Shown here one piece after another: positions 23,015 to 31,674 of a stretch of 35,691 nt of DNA (position 1 is its first letter; the number at the start of each line of letters is the position of its first letter). The notes under the pieces are model-generated. The model did not search any database and was not told the DNA's origin. It was given only the letters and a program-made list of their open reading frames with translations. Location: contig NZ_JACYVA010000015.1 in the NCBI RefSeq assembly GCF_014842075.1, positions 1 to 35,691 on the forward strand. Reading direction: 5' to 3'. A program made the position numbers and the translations under genes. This DNA is from Sphingomonas sp. CFBP 13720 (GTDB taxonomy: Bacteria; Pseudomonadota; Alphaproteobacteria; Sphingomonadales; Sphingomonadaceae).

Positions 23015-24115
23015 CTATTGTCTGTTAACGGCATCAATGGCATAAAATCGATCAGCGACCGAACGTAATTGCCTTGCTTTAGCACCTTCGGTAGTCAGTA
23101 CGACGGGGGCTATGCTTCCGTCCTCGTTAAAATACATCCGTTCAATAGCAACTTGTCGATGATTGCCGTCGGTCTCGTTCAAAGGCCGTCGGTGGTACAC
23201 GATGTACCAATCGTCTGTACCAGGGAAGCAGATTGCGGAGTGATGTCCGGCACCGCGGGCTATGCGGGGATCCTGCTGCATAATTTTGCCTCGAGCCGTG
23301 AACGGTCCGAGCGGACTTGAGCCCGTGGCATAGGCTACGCTGTACAGGGGGCCAGTCCACTCACCTTCAGACCACATTAAATAGTAAATGCCCCGCCGTT
23401 TCAGCATGAACGGTCCCTCGACGTAATCAGCAGAAGGCGTAATCGACTTGAAGGTCGCGCCGTCGTCGAACGGCGTAACACCAGTAAGGTCGTGCGAGAG
23501 GCGTACGACGTTGCAATGCTTCCAGCCGCCGTAGTACAGGTAGCATCTGCCGTCGTCGTCGCGAAACGCCATCTGATCGATCGGCTGAGCGCCGCCGACG
23601 ATACTGCCGATTAGCGGCTTGCCGATGGCATCCCGAAACGGACCCTCCGGCCGTTCGCTAACGGCAACACCAATCCCGCCGCGCTGCTGATCGTTTTTAA
23701 TGTCGTTAGCGCTGAAAAAGAGAAAATAGCGGCCATCCTGTTCGATCGCCGAAGGGGCCCACATCGCATAAGCTGCCCAACTCACATCCTTAACATCGAG
23801 TACGCGCGGGTGGCGCGTCCACGTTACAAGATCGGGTGAGGAGAAGGCGTCGAGGAAGGTCTGTTTAAGGAACGGACTCCAGATCTTCGTCGAAGCACGC
23901 TCCTGTGCTTGGCCCGCCGTGAAACGACTGGGTGGAACAGCGAGGGCTCCATCGGCAGAGTACGTTGGATAGATCCAATAGCGATTGCCGAAGATCCGTA
24001 TTTCGGGATCCGCATACCATCCCGGCAACGCAGGGTTTTTTGACCATGCCGCGCGTGTAGAGACGATACCGGCGCCAATCCCGGTCAGCAGCATCCTGCG
24101 ATCAAACAGTGGCAC
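23015..24115 (-). CDS. GH43-family glycoside hydrolase, xylosidase/arabinosidase
   Basis: GTG 24115 with an AAGGGGAC ribosome binding site gives 366 residues. The N-terminus has a twin-arginine-like leader (DRRMLLTGIGAGIV), so the enzyme is exported. The five-bladed GH43 propeller carries D36 (WYADPEI, general base), D180 (AQPIDQMAFRDDDG, pKa modulator) and E233 (YVEGPFMLKR, general acid). The conserved His loop GAGHHS lies near 289-293. There is no C-terminal carbohydrate-binding module, so it is a single-domain enzyme of about normal minimal length. Likely it cleaves arabinofuranosyl or xylosyl units from hemicellulose fragments. It points away from the receptor gene, and about 1.07 kb of intergenic sequence separates the two. 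Confidence 0.9.
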   Translation of the reverse strand: MPLFDRRMLLTGIGAGIVSTRAAWSKNPALPGWYADPEIRIFGNRYWIYPTYSADGALAVPPSRFTAGQAQERASTKIWSPFLKQTFLDAFSSPDLVTWTRHPRVLDVKDVSWAAYAMWAPSAIEQDGRYFLFFSANDIKNDQQRGGIGVAVSERPEGPFRDAIGKPLIGSIVGGAQPIDQMAFRDDDGRCYLYYGGWKHCNVVRLSHDLTGVTPFDDGATFKSITPSADYVEGPFMLKRRGIYYLMWSEGEWTGPLYSVAYATGSSPLGPFTARGKIMQQDPRIARGAGHHSAICFPGTDDWYIVYHRRPLNETDGNHRQVAIERMYFNEDGSIAPVVLTTEGAKARQLRSVADRFYAIDAVNRQ

Positions 24116-24347
24116 GAGACGTCCCCTTAGCAGCTACTCTGCACGCATACACCATTTCGGCATTCGGTCGGAGCCCTTCGTCGCACTACCGGTTGAGTGT
24201 TTTATCGTACCGTCTTTCGTAGGATTTCGAGAGTTCCTTGTGGGGACTGGTACACCGCGGAAGCACGAAGACCATGCGCGTCGTCCTGACACCAGCGCAG
24301 CGTGTCGAGCTTCGTTCGCGCCGCTGACGTGCGGACTGGAGGTCAAC

Positions 24348-24479
24348 TTGAGAAGGTTGAAAAAACTGCAAAATAGGACAAAAATCGAGGTTATAGACCG
24401 GGAAAAGTATCTAAATCTACAAAACTCACTGGAGCGCATGAAGCCGAATTATTATATTACATTAAGTGCTTCTGCATAG
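24348..24479 (+). CDS. Possible small ORF in AT-rich island, 43 aa
   Basis: TTG 24348 follows GGAGG at ideal spacing, and the frame runs to TAG 24477-24479. The product is lysine, arginine and leucine rich (LRRLKKLQNRTKIEVIDREKYL is its core, predicted helical). Codons such as AGA, AGG, ATA and CTA are rare elsewhere in the window, which points to foreign origin or to noncoding sequence. A larger frame open from 23985 is a shadow of the GH43 gene. Confidence 0.2.
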   Translation: MRRLKKLQNRTKIEVIDREKYLNLQNSLERMKPNYYITLSASA

Positions 24480-24590
24480 CAAAGCGCCGACACTCAGTTG
24501 TCGGATGTCCAAGACCTTCCAACCACAATCGCCAGAGGCGTGACCTTGTGGCTATCGGATCGGGCCAACTCGACTGGGCGAGCGTTGCCG

Positions 24591-24731
24591 TCATGATAGC
24601 AACACGTGAGCCTTGAGCATTTCGTCGTCTTCGGTTGCAATGACGCCGTCGCGGGTCCTAGCTAGCCTCGGGCAAACAGACGGTGCGGGCTCAACGTAAG
24701 GAAAACACTTCTGCTGTATCGCTACTATCAT
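24591..24731 (-). CDS. Possible small ORF, 46 aa
   Basis: The frame starts at ATG 24731 after AAGG and ends at TGA 24591. The C-terminal half (RTRDGVIATEDDEMLKAH) is acidic and helix-like and reads like the end of a real protein, but I recognise no family. It may be a remnant or chance coding. Confidence 0.15.
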   Translation of the reverse strand: MIVAIQQKCFPYVEPAPSVCPRLARTRDGVIATEDDEMLKAHVLLS

Positions 24732-25117
24732 TCAACCTTGAGCCATAAAATATACGATTGACTAGATCCAATTTTGAGTGCAAATTTTTATTCCCCAAGC
24801 GTTGGGAAACTGGTCCTGTTGCGGTTTCATTATCGCGCAGGGCCGCCATTTTGGGGTTTGCGGAGGCTCCGCAGGCCGAACGGTGGAAAGCGTAGCTTAC
24901 TCAAGTAGAGACGGCTAACGCGCTGTTTGGGGCTTTCGACTTGCTCAGGGTCCGGTAGGTTGCCCATTTCCGTGCAACGGACTTACCATCCAGCGGATGA
25001 GTCGCGCCGAAATTGCGATCGGTTCCGCCTTTTCCATCTCTCAACCCGTAGCAATTAGTGGAATGTTAGAGCGTAAGTTCATCGACGGTTGTCAATCCCG
25101 TAATCTGCTCTTAACAG

Positions 25118-25131
25118 TGGTAGCGTTATCA
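25118..25131 (+). promoter_or_regulatory. LacI/XylR-type operator upstream of TonB receptor gene
   Basis: TGGTAGCGTTATCA is a near palindrome around a central CG and fits TGnTAnCGnTAnCA, the pattern bound by LacI/GalR-type sugar repressors. It is close to the xyl box TGGTAGCGCTAACA described in Xanthomonas. It lies 60 bases before the receptor start and overlaps a TATCAT sequence that could serve as a -10 element, so binding would block transcription. No LacI-family gene is in the window. Confidence 0.55.
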
Positions 25132-25190
25132 TAGAAATAAACGTGCGCCGATCAGGACGCATGAGGATGTGATAAACTAGGGGAGCTCGC

Positions 25191-28100
25191 ATGAAAGCAA
25201 TGAAAGAAGATTTGTGCCGTCGACAGCTGCGCCTACGGGCCGGTGTTTCGGCGGTAGCGCTGTTTGCAGCCGGACACAGCGCCAGCGCGATGGCACAGGC
25301 CGAAATTCAATCCATCGCGCCTGACGCAACCCAAGCTGCGGCGCCTAGTCAGGATGTCGGGGAGCCCGCTACGAACGCTAGCTCTGATGAAATCGTCGTC
25401 ACTGGACGGCGCGCCGCGCTGGAAGCCGCAGTGGAGCGCAAGCGTCGAAGCGAAACGATCGTCGACTCAGTCGTAGCTGACGACGCCGGCAAGCTGCCGG
25501 ACAATTCCATTACCGAAGTACTTCAGCGCGTATCGGGCGTCTCAATCGTTCGTTTTGCCGCGTTGGGCGATCCCGATCACTTTTCCGTCCAGGGCTCGGG
25601 CGTGCAGGTGCGTGGTCTGACTGGCGTAGCGTCGCGTCTTAACGGCCGCGAGATTTTCAGCGCGAACAACGGGCGGGCGATTCTTTGGAGCGACGTTACC
25701 CCGGAGCTGATGGCCGCAGTCGACGTCTATAAAGCCTCGACTGCCGATCTCATCGAGGGTGGCACTGGCGGCCAAATCGATCTACGCACCAAAATGCCAT
25801 TCGATTTCAATGGCAAGTTCCACGTTGCCGGGACTGCCGAACTCAGCGTCGGCGACATGGCCAACAAAGCCGATCCCATGGGGTCGGTTCTGGTTACAGA
25901 CTCGTTTGAAACGCCGATCGGGCGCATCGGACTACTTGCAGATATCGCTTTCAGCCAGTTCAGCTCACTGTCCCAGTTCATCCGCACAGAGCCCTATTAC
26001 AAGACCCGGATCGGTGCGCAGGACCGATACATTCCTGGCGGCTTTACCTATGGCGATGAAGAATTTCAGTATCGACGCTACGGCATATACGGCGCCGCGC
26101 AGTGGGCACCGTCTGAAGAGCTGATATTTACGGCCACCTTCTTTCAATCACGCTACAAGAGCGAATCGAACGACTTCGGTGCGCAGGTGTCTTCTCAGTC
26201 GCTAGCGGTCGATCCTGCCAACAGCACGTTCGATTCCAACGGACTCCTGCTTGAGACCGGCTCGTTGTTCAACCGAGATACTGGGACGTTCCTGCCCGGT
26301 GGTCAGGTAACAAGCAGCGGCAACAAGGGGTTCGTCGAAAGCAACACGCGGACTCGTGATTATTCGCTGTCCTTCGCGTGGGCACCAGAAGACGGCCCCT
26401 TCACCGTCAAGGGCGCAATCCAGCGGGTGGATTCACGCCAGATCTACGACCGGATCGATATCTTCCGGGAAATCGGGTTCGGGCAGGGTTTCGGTATGGA
26501 CCTGACCGGCAACCTGCCACGTATCACAGTTAGCCCCGCAACCCAGGCATCGTTCGCCAATCCCGCAAACTACTTCTGGTCGGCCTCGATGCCGCACAAC
26601 GAACGCAATGAAGGGCGGCTGGATACTGCCCAGCTCGATGCCGAATACAAGTTCGATTCGAGCTTCTTCCGCTCGGTCAAGATCGGTGGTCGTTATGCCA
26701 AACGGACCGAGCGCGATTTGCAGAACGGCTACAACTGGACGCCGCTCGGCCGAGGCTGGAACGGCGATCCGCAGCTTACGTATGCGAATGCCGCGCCTGG
26801 CGACACTGCCACCCACGTATTCGATGACTTCTTCCGCGGCGAAACCCTGCTGCCGGGCAACCTGCAGTTCGCGACCAAGGCGCTGGCGGATCGTTTTAAC
26901 GCCGATCGGACTGGTCTCGTCACACCGCCTCCGGCCGGCTTCTGCCCGCCCGGCACAGAATTTGACTGTTCGGCATCCGGACCACTCCCGCGGACTGGCT
27001 ATGGCGGACTGTCAGGCATCCGTGCGCCTGGCTTCATTCTTCCAGGCGACCAGGTCGACAACCGTACGGAGAATCTGGCAGGCTATGCGCTGGTGCGGTT
27101 CGGACCGCAGGGCGACGATAACGGCATTTCTGGCAACGTCGGCGTGCGCGTGGTCAACCTGAAGAACGAGGGTAGTGGCTTCATTCAACAAAACGGCAAC
27201 ACGTTCATCCGCAATGGCCAAACCGTAACGCTCGGCCAGCAGTTCATCGCTCGCGGCGGCGAGGCGGAGTTCACGCGAGTGCTGCCGTCGATAAACCTGG
27301 TGTTCGCGCCGTCCGACCGCGTCAAGATTCGTGGCGGGTACAACATCACGCTGGATCTGCCGAGCTTCAATGCGCTCCGGGCATCCGGTGACGTCGGCGT
27401 GGCAACGACGGCCAATCCTGTCGCAGGCCAGCCGGGAATCTTCACGAACTTCACCGCCTCGACCGGAAACCCGCTTCTCAAGCCGACCATCTCCAACAAT
27501 TTCGACCTGTCGTTCGAATATTACGGTGCGCGCGGCACGACCTTCCATGTAGCGCCGTTCTACAAGCGGATTACCGACCTGCCGATCTTCTCGCTCACGA
27601 CCCGGCAAGTGCCGATAGCCTTCGCGAACGGTACGACGGAGATCGTCGATGCGACGGCGTCGGACTTCATCAATTCCGAAGAGGCTGCGGAGATCAAGGG
27701 GATCGAGGTCGGTGGACGATTCTTCCTCGACATGTTCACCGGTCCGATCAGCGGACTCGGCTTCGAAGGCAATTACACCTTCATCGACAGCAAGAACCCG
27801 GGAGACCTGTACCGCGACATCAACGGCGTGATCCGCAACGACGCGCCACTGGTCGGTTTGTCGAAGCACAATGCCAACGCCGCCCTACTGTATGAACGCA
27901 ACCCGTTCTCGTTGAGAATCGCGTATTCCTGGCGATCGCGCTACCTGCAGTCCACCAACAGCAACGGCACGAACCCTACATATAACTACTACGCGACTCC
28001 CGGTGTAGCGACGCCTATCCAGATCGCATTGCCGGTCTACAGTGCACCGTACGGAACGCTGGACGCCGGCGTCCGCTTCAAGGTCACCGAGAACTTCTCG

Positions 28101-28238
28101 TTCGGTATCCAAGGCACCAATCTGACCGCGACCACGGCGAAGACGGTAATGGGCGGGTATCCCGACGGCGTGCGCGTCGGGCGTAGCTGGTTCCAGAGCG
28201 ATCGCCGGATTAGTACCGGCATCAACCTGTCGTTCTAG
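25191..28238 (+). CDS. TonB-dependent receptor, Caulobacter/Xanthomonas/Sphingomonas carbohydrate type
   Basis: The 1015-residue outer-membrane receptor has a signal peptide cleaved after SAMA (near residue 35). A TonB-box region EIVVTGRRAAL lies at about 69-79. The plug domain spans roughly 80-200 (AGKLPDNSITEVLQRVSGVSI, VQVRGLTGVASRLNGRE, IEGGTGGQIDLRT), and a large 22-strand barrel ends in the expected terminal phenylalanine (ISTGINLSF). The size and plug pattern match the TonB-Xanth-Caul family, whose known members import oligosaccharides. There is no N-terminal signalling domain, so it does not control its own expression through an anti-sigma factor. Flanking xylan-active hydrolases make xylo- or arabinoxylo-oligosaccharides the best substrate guess. 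A strong terminator follows. Confidence 0.95.
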   Translation: MKAMKEDLCRRQLRLRAGVSAVALFAAGHSASAMAQAEIQSIAPDATQAAAPSQDVGEPATNASSDEIVVTGRRAALEAAVERKRRSETIVDSVVADDAGKLPDNSITEVLQRVSGVSIVRFAALGDPDHFSVQGSGVQVRGLTGVASRLNGREIFSANNGRAILWSDVTPELMAAVDVYKASTADLIEGGTGGQIDLRTKMPFDFNGKFHVAGTAELSVGDMANKADPMGSVLVTDSFETPIGRIGLLADIAFSQFSSLSQFIRTEPYYKTRIGAQDRYIPGGFTYGDEEFQYRRYGIYGAAQWAPSEELIFTATFFQSRYKSESNDFGAQVSSQSLAVDPANSTFDSNGLLLETGSLFNRDTGTFLPGGQVTSSGNKGFVESNTRTRDYSLSFAWAPEDGPFTVKGAIQRVDSRQIYDRIDIFREIGFGQGFGMDLTGNLPRITVSPATQASFANPANYFWSASMPHNERNEGRLDTAQLDAEYKFDSSFFRSVKIGGRYAKRTERDLQNGYNWTPLGRGWNGDPQLTYANAAPGDTATHVFDDFFRGETLLPGNLQFATKALADRFNADRTGLVTPPPAGFCPPGTEFDCSASGPLPRTGYGGLSGIRAPGFILPGDQVDNRTENLAGYALVRFGPQGDDNGISGNVGVRVVNLKNEGSGFIQQNGNTFIRNGQTVTLGQQFIARGGEAEFTRVLPSINLVFAPSDRVKIRGGYNITLDLPSFNALRASGDVGVATTANPVAGQPGIFTNFTASTGNPLLKPTISNNFDLSFEYYGARGTTFHVAPFYKRITDLPIFSLTTRQVPIAFANGTTEIVDATASDFINSEEAAEIKGIEVGGRFFLDMFTGPISGLGFEGNYTFIDSKNPGDLYRDINGVIRNDAPLVGLSKHNANAALLYERNPFSLRIAYSWRSRYLQSTNSNGTNPTYNYYATPGVATPIQIALPVYSAPYGTLDAGVRFKVTENFSFGIQGTNLTATTAKTVMGGYPDGVRVGRSWFQSDRRISTGINLSF

Positions 28239-28252
28239 ACGATCGAGCCTTA

Positions 28253-28280
28253 CCTCCGCCCCGGCCGGGGCGGAGGTTTT
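28253..28280 (+). terminator. Strong intrinsic terminator after TonB receptor gene
   Basis: CCTCCGCCCCGG-CCGGGGCGGAGG is a perfect inverted repeat (12-base arms, no spacer, so about 10 pairs around a GGCC loop) followed by TTTT. It lies 15 bases after the receptor stop and 32 bases before the first halogenase gene. Most receptor transcripts should end here; the halogenases would then need readthrough or a very compact promoter in the 31 bases that follow. Confidence 0.88.
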
Positions 28281-28311
28281 ACCGAGCGCATCGCGTAGGG
28301 AATGTTGCGGT

Positions 28312-29862
28312 ATGAGAAAGCGCGTGCTGATCGTCGGCGGAGGAACCGCAGGATGGCTGACCGCCGGCTATCTTGCCAAGCGGCTGAGTACCGATCTTCC
28401 CGGCGGTGCCGAGATTACCTTGGTGGAATCACGTGAAATAGGCGTGCTGGGCGTCGGGGAAGGCACATTTCCTACGATACGTCGGACGCTGGCTACGATC
28501 GGCATCGACGAGGCAGAACTGGTGCGACGTTGTGGCGCCACGTTCAAGCAAGGCGCCAAATTCGTGAATTGGCGGCATACGCCAGGCGATGGCGCGACGG
28601 ATCACTATTCGCATCCGTTCCAAGGAGCCGATACCAAGACAGGGCTCGAACTGCTTCCCTATTGGCTGATCGGGGTAGGGGGCTCAGAGAACTGGGACGA
28701 AGTTGCCACGCCGCAGAAGAAAGCGTCGGACGCGCATCGTGCTCCCAAGCTTGCGAGCCATGCGGATTACGTCGGCCCGCTCAATTATGCATTCCACTTT
28801 GACGCTATCGCACTTGCGGGCCTGTTGCGCGAACACGGCGTTGCCAATGGCGTACGCCACCTGACCGATACGGTGACCGAGGTGACGTTGGCCGCCGACG
28901 GCGCGATCGCAGGCGTGCGAACCCAAGCCAATGGTGTACTCGATGCTGATCTCTACATCGATTGCACCGGGTTCCGTGCCGAACTCATCGGCAAGGCAAT
29001 GGGCATACCGTTCAGGTCCTGTCGCGACGTGCTGTTCTGCAACCGGGCAATGGCGGCGCAGTTGCCTTACGCTGCGTCCGGCGATCCGATCGCATCCTAC
29101 ACCATCTCGACCGCCCAGAAGGCGGGCTGGACTTGGGACATAGGCTTGGATCGGCGGCGAGGGATCGGTCACGTGTATTCATCAGATCATACCGACGACG
29201 AAGCCGCAGAGCGCGCGTTGCGAACTTACCTTGGACCCGCAGGCGTCGGCGCGGAGGTCCGTCATTTCAGGTTCGAGGCCGGATACCGCGAAATCAACTG
29301 GCACAAGAACTGCGTTGCGGTGGGGCTTTCGAGCGGCTTCTTCGAACCGCTCGAGGCGACCGGAATCGTGTTCTCCGAGGTAGCCGCGGGATTGATCGCT
29401 AATCTGTTCCCATGGGGCGGCGACTACGAGACGTCCGCCCGCCAGTTCAATCTAAACCTGCGTCGCCGCTACGAGCGGGCGCGAGACTTCATCAAGTTGC
29501 ATTACTGTATATCCGAACGGCGCGACACTGCGTTCTGGCAGGACAACGTAGCTACGTCCTCGATCCCCGACAGCTTACTTGAAATGCTCGATCGCTGGCG
29601 GCACCGCTGGCCTAGCGAGCTCGACATCGACAGCCAGATCGACATCTTCACTGAACCCAGTTGGCAGTACGTACTTTACGGCATGGGCTGGAGAACCGAT
29701 CTGACCGCGAAGGCAGGCACTTTTCGGTATCATGACGATGCGCGGCGCGCCTTCGCTGAAGTGCGGCAACAGGCGCAGTTTGCCATCCGCAATCTGCCCA
29801 GCAACCGGGATCTGGTAGAATATGCGCAGACTCGTCGGTTCGGGGCAAAGGCTGCAGCATGA
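28312..29862 (+). CDS. Flavin-dependent tryptophan-halogenase-family protein, divergent motif
   Basis: The 516-residue protein has the PrnA/RebH-type fold. The FAD motif GGGTAGW is at 9-15, and the catalytic lysine equivalent K79 (CGATFKQGAKFVNW) keeps PrnA numbering. The glutamate-bearing loop SGFFEPLEATGI is at about 341-351. The WxWxIP signature, which keeps these enzymes from acting as monooxygenases, reads GWTWDIG at 272-278: both tryptophans and the isoleucine remain but proline is glycine. Members beside TonB receptor genes in Brevundimonas (BrvH) and Xanthomonas halogenate indole-like test substrates, with bromide preferred in the BrvH case; their natural substrate is unknown. No flavin reductase gene is in the window. 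The stop overlaps the next halogenase gene by 4 bases. Confidence 0.9.
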   Translation: MRKRVLIVGGGTAGWLTAGYLAKRLSTDLPGGAEITLVESREIGVLGVGEGTFPTIRRTLATIGIDEAELVRRCGATFKQGAKFVNWRHTPGDGATDHYSHPFQGADTKTGLELLPYWLIGVGGSENWDEVATPQKKASDAHRAPKLASHADYVGPLNYAFHFDAIALAGLLREHGVANGVRHLTDTVTEVTLAADGAIAGVRTQANGVLDADLYIDCTGFRAELIGKAMGIPFRSCRDVLFCNRAMAAQLPYAASGDPIASYTISTAQKAGWTWDIGLDRRRGIGHVYSSDHTDDEAAERALRTYLGPAGVGAEVRHFRFEAGYREINWHKNCVAVGLSSGFFEPLEATGIVFSEVAAGLIANLFPWGGDYETSARQFNLNLRRRYERARDFIKLHYCISERRDTAFWQDNVATSSIPDSLLEMLDRWRHRWPSELDIDSQIDIFTEPSWQYVLYGMGWRTDLTAKAGTFRYHDDARRAFAEVRQQAQFAIRNLPSNRDLVEYAQTRRFGAKAAA

Positions 29863-31388
29863 CCCGGGCAGCCCCGATCCGAAAGGTCGTGATAGTCGGC
29901 GGCGGTACTGCGGGATGGATGACCGCAGCGGCGATCGGCCGCGCAGTCGCAGCCGACGTGTCAGTCACGCTCATTGAATCGGACGCGATCGGGACGGTGG
30001 GCGTCGGCGAAGCGACGATCCCGTCGCTGCTTGATTTCAACCGGATGCTCGGTATCGATGAGGATGCGTTTGTTCGCGCCACGCAGGCGACCTTCAAGCT
30101 CGGTATCGAGTTCCGCGACTGGGGGAGTATAGGCGACGCCTATATCCACCCATTCGGCAAGTACGGCCGTGATATCGCGGGCGTGTCGTTCCACCAACTT
30201 TGGTTACGGCAAACCGCTCGGTCAGACGGAGTCGATCCGGGTGCTATTGGTGATTATTGCCTGCCGCATGTCGCGGCGCAGCTCGGTCGCTTTAATCGGC
30301 CAGTTGCCGATCCGTCAGCAGTGCTGTCCACGCTATTCTATGCCTTTCACTTCGACGCCGGCCTGTATGCCGCATTCCTACGCGACTTTTCCGAAGCAGT
30401 CGGCGTAACACGCGTTGAGGGGCGCATCGCGTCAGTCAGACGCAACGTGGAGAACGGCTTCATCGAGGCGTTGGCGTTGGACGACGGACGTCGGATCGAT
30501 GGCGAACTGTTCATTGACTGCAGCGGCTTCCGCTCGCTGCTGCTCGGCGATGCTCTGGAGGTTCCTTTCAACAGCTGGCAGGACTGGCTGCCATGCGATC
30601 GCGCCTGGGCGGTCCCTTGCCGTCGTGGCGCAGCGCTTACGCCATATACTCGTGCCACCGCAGACCGTGCCGGCTGGCGGTGGCGGATTCCGCTTCAGCA
30701 TCGTGTCGGCAACGGCCACGTCTATTCCAGCGCGTACATCGACGACGATGCGGCACTACGCTCGCTGCTGGATGGTCTGGAAGGCGAGCAGTTGGCTGAT
30801 CCGCGCCAGTTGCATTTCGTGGCAGGGCGGCGCGCTCGCCTATGGGAGAAGAATTGCGTCGCGATCGGTTTGTCCGGCGGGTTTCTGGAGCCACTGGAAT
30901 CGACCAGCATTCACCTGATCCAGTCCGGTATCACCCGTTTGCTCACCCTTTTCCCGGATCGCTCGTTCAATCCTGTCGAGATCGCGGAGTATAATCGCGT
31001 TCTACTGCGCGAATATGATCAGGTTCGGGACTTCGTCATTCTACATTACCACGCGACCATGCGGAACGACTCCCCGTTCTGGAACCACTGCCGAACGATG
31101 ACGCTGCCGCAGTCGCTTACCGACAAGCTGGCACTGTGGGCGGACAAAGCACGTCTGTTTCGCGAGAATGGCGAGTTGTTTACTCCCGACAGCTGGATCG
31201 CGGTATTGCTTGGGCAGGGAACTCGGCCGGCGTCGTTCGATCCGTTGGTTGACGCGCTTTCAATCGAGGACGCTGAGCGGTTCCTCGCCCATCTTCGTGA
31301 CGTCATTGGCAAGACGGCAGCGGCCATGCCGACCCACGAGCAGTTCATCTCGCAGCATTGCGCCTCCAACATGCTCAGAGCCGCGTAG
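29859..31388 (+). CDS. Flavin-dependent tryptophan-halogenase-family protein, canonical motif
   Basis: The 509-residue paralogue of the preceding gene overlaps its stop by 4 bases (ATGA), so the two are made together. The FAD motif GGGTAGW is at 14-20, the catalytic lysine is K80 (TQATFKLGIEF), and the full WxWxIP signature is present as GWRWRIP at 272-278. The glutamate loop SGGFLEPLESTSI follows. Similarity to the first copy is spread over the whole length but is far from identical, so the duplication is old. This copy has every residue expected for halogenation, with FADH2 supplied by a reductase encoded elsewhere. Its natural substrate is unknown. It ends opposite the convergent GH43 gene with 286 bases between. 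Confidence 0.92.
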   Translation: MTRAAPIRKVVIVGGGTAGWMTAAAIGRAVAADVSVTLIESDAIGTVGVGEATIPSLLDFNRMLGIDEDAFVRATQATFKLGIEFRDWGSIGDAYIHPFGKYGRDIAGVSFHQLWLRQTARSDGVDPGAIGDYCLPHVAAQLGRFNRPVADPSAVLSTLFYAFHFDAGLYAAFLRDFSEAVGVTRVEGRIASVRRNVENGFIEALALDDGRRIDGELFIDCSGFRSLLLGDALEVPFNSWQDWLPCDRAWAVPCRRGAALTPYTRATADRAGWRWRIPLQHRVGNGHVYSSAYIDDDAALRSLLDGLEGEQLADPRQLHFVAGRRARLWEKNCVAIGLSGGFLEPLESTSIHLIQSGITRLLTLFPDRSFNPVEIAEYNRVLLREYDQVRDFVILHYHATMRNDSPFWNHCRTMTLPQSLTDKLALWADKARLFRENGELFTPDSWIAVLLGQGTRPASFDPLVDALSIEDAERFLAHLRDVIGKTAAAMPTHEQFISQHCASNMLRAA

Positions 31389-31674
31389 TGCGGAGGCCTA
31401 GCGCGGTTCGTTCGTCGACGTCGCGTAGCAATGCAGCACTATGAGACAAGCTTGCCACGGAATTTTTCACGTGTGCGGCGCCGTCGGTGGACGTAGCACT
31501 ACCATTGATGTCGCGCTACGCTCGCTGCGAGCAAAGCAGTTGCGCTATCTACGCACCACTTTCGTCTAAGGATTGGTTCGATCCACGTTGGGCCCATCTC
31601 ACACGGATCAGAATGACGCGCCCGATCGCTGCTGTAGAGAGACAAACGATGTGCCGGCGCTCTGCCGCACCATG

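Larger units (their letters stand above)
24116..25190. other. 1.07-kb divergent intergenic region
   Basis: No convincing large gene lies here. It holds an AT-rich island at about 24350-24480, with a 43-residue frame (24348-24479) that opens at TTG after a GGAGG sequence. A 46-residue frame lies on the minus strand (24591-24731). A TGCGGA-GGC-TCCGCA hairpin is near 24858-24872, and a LacI/XylR-type operator sits at 25118-25131. The length is greater than two promoters need, so remnants of older genes are likely. The receptor start has a GGGGAG ribosome binding site at 25181-25186. Confidence 0.5.

Noticed and set aside
31389..31674. Search for a gene or bidirectional terminator between the convergent halogenase and GH43 genes
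   Set aside because: Only a short GCTCG-CTG-CGAGC stem at 31520-31532 without a T run was seen; small frames here have no family features.
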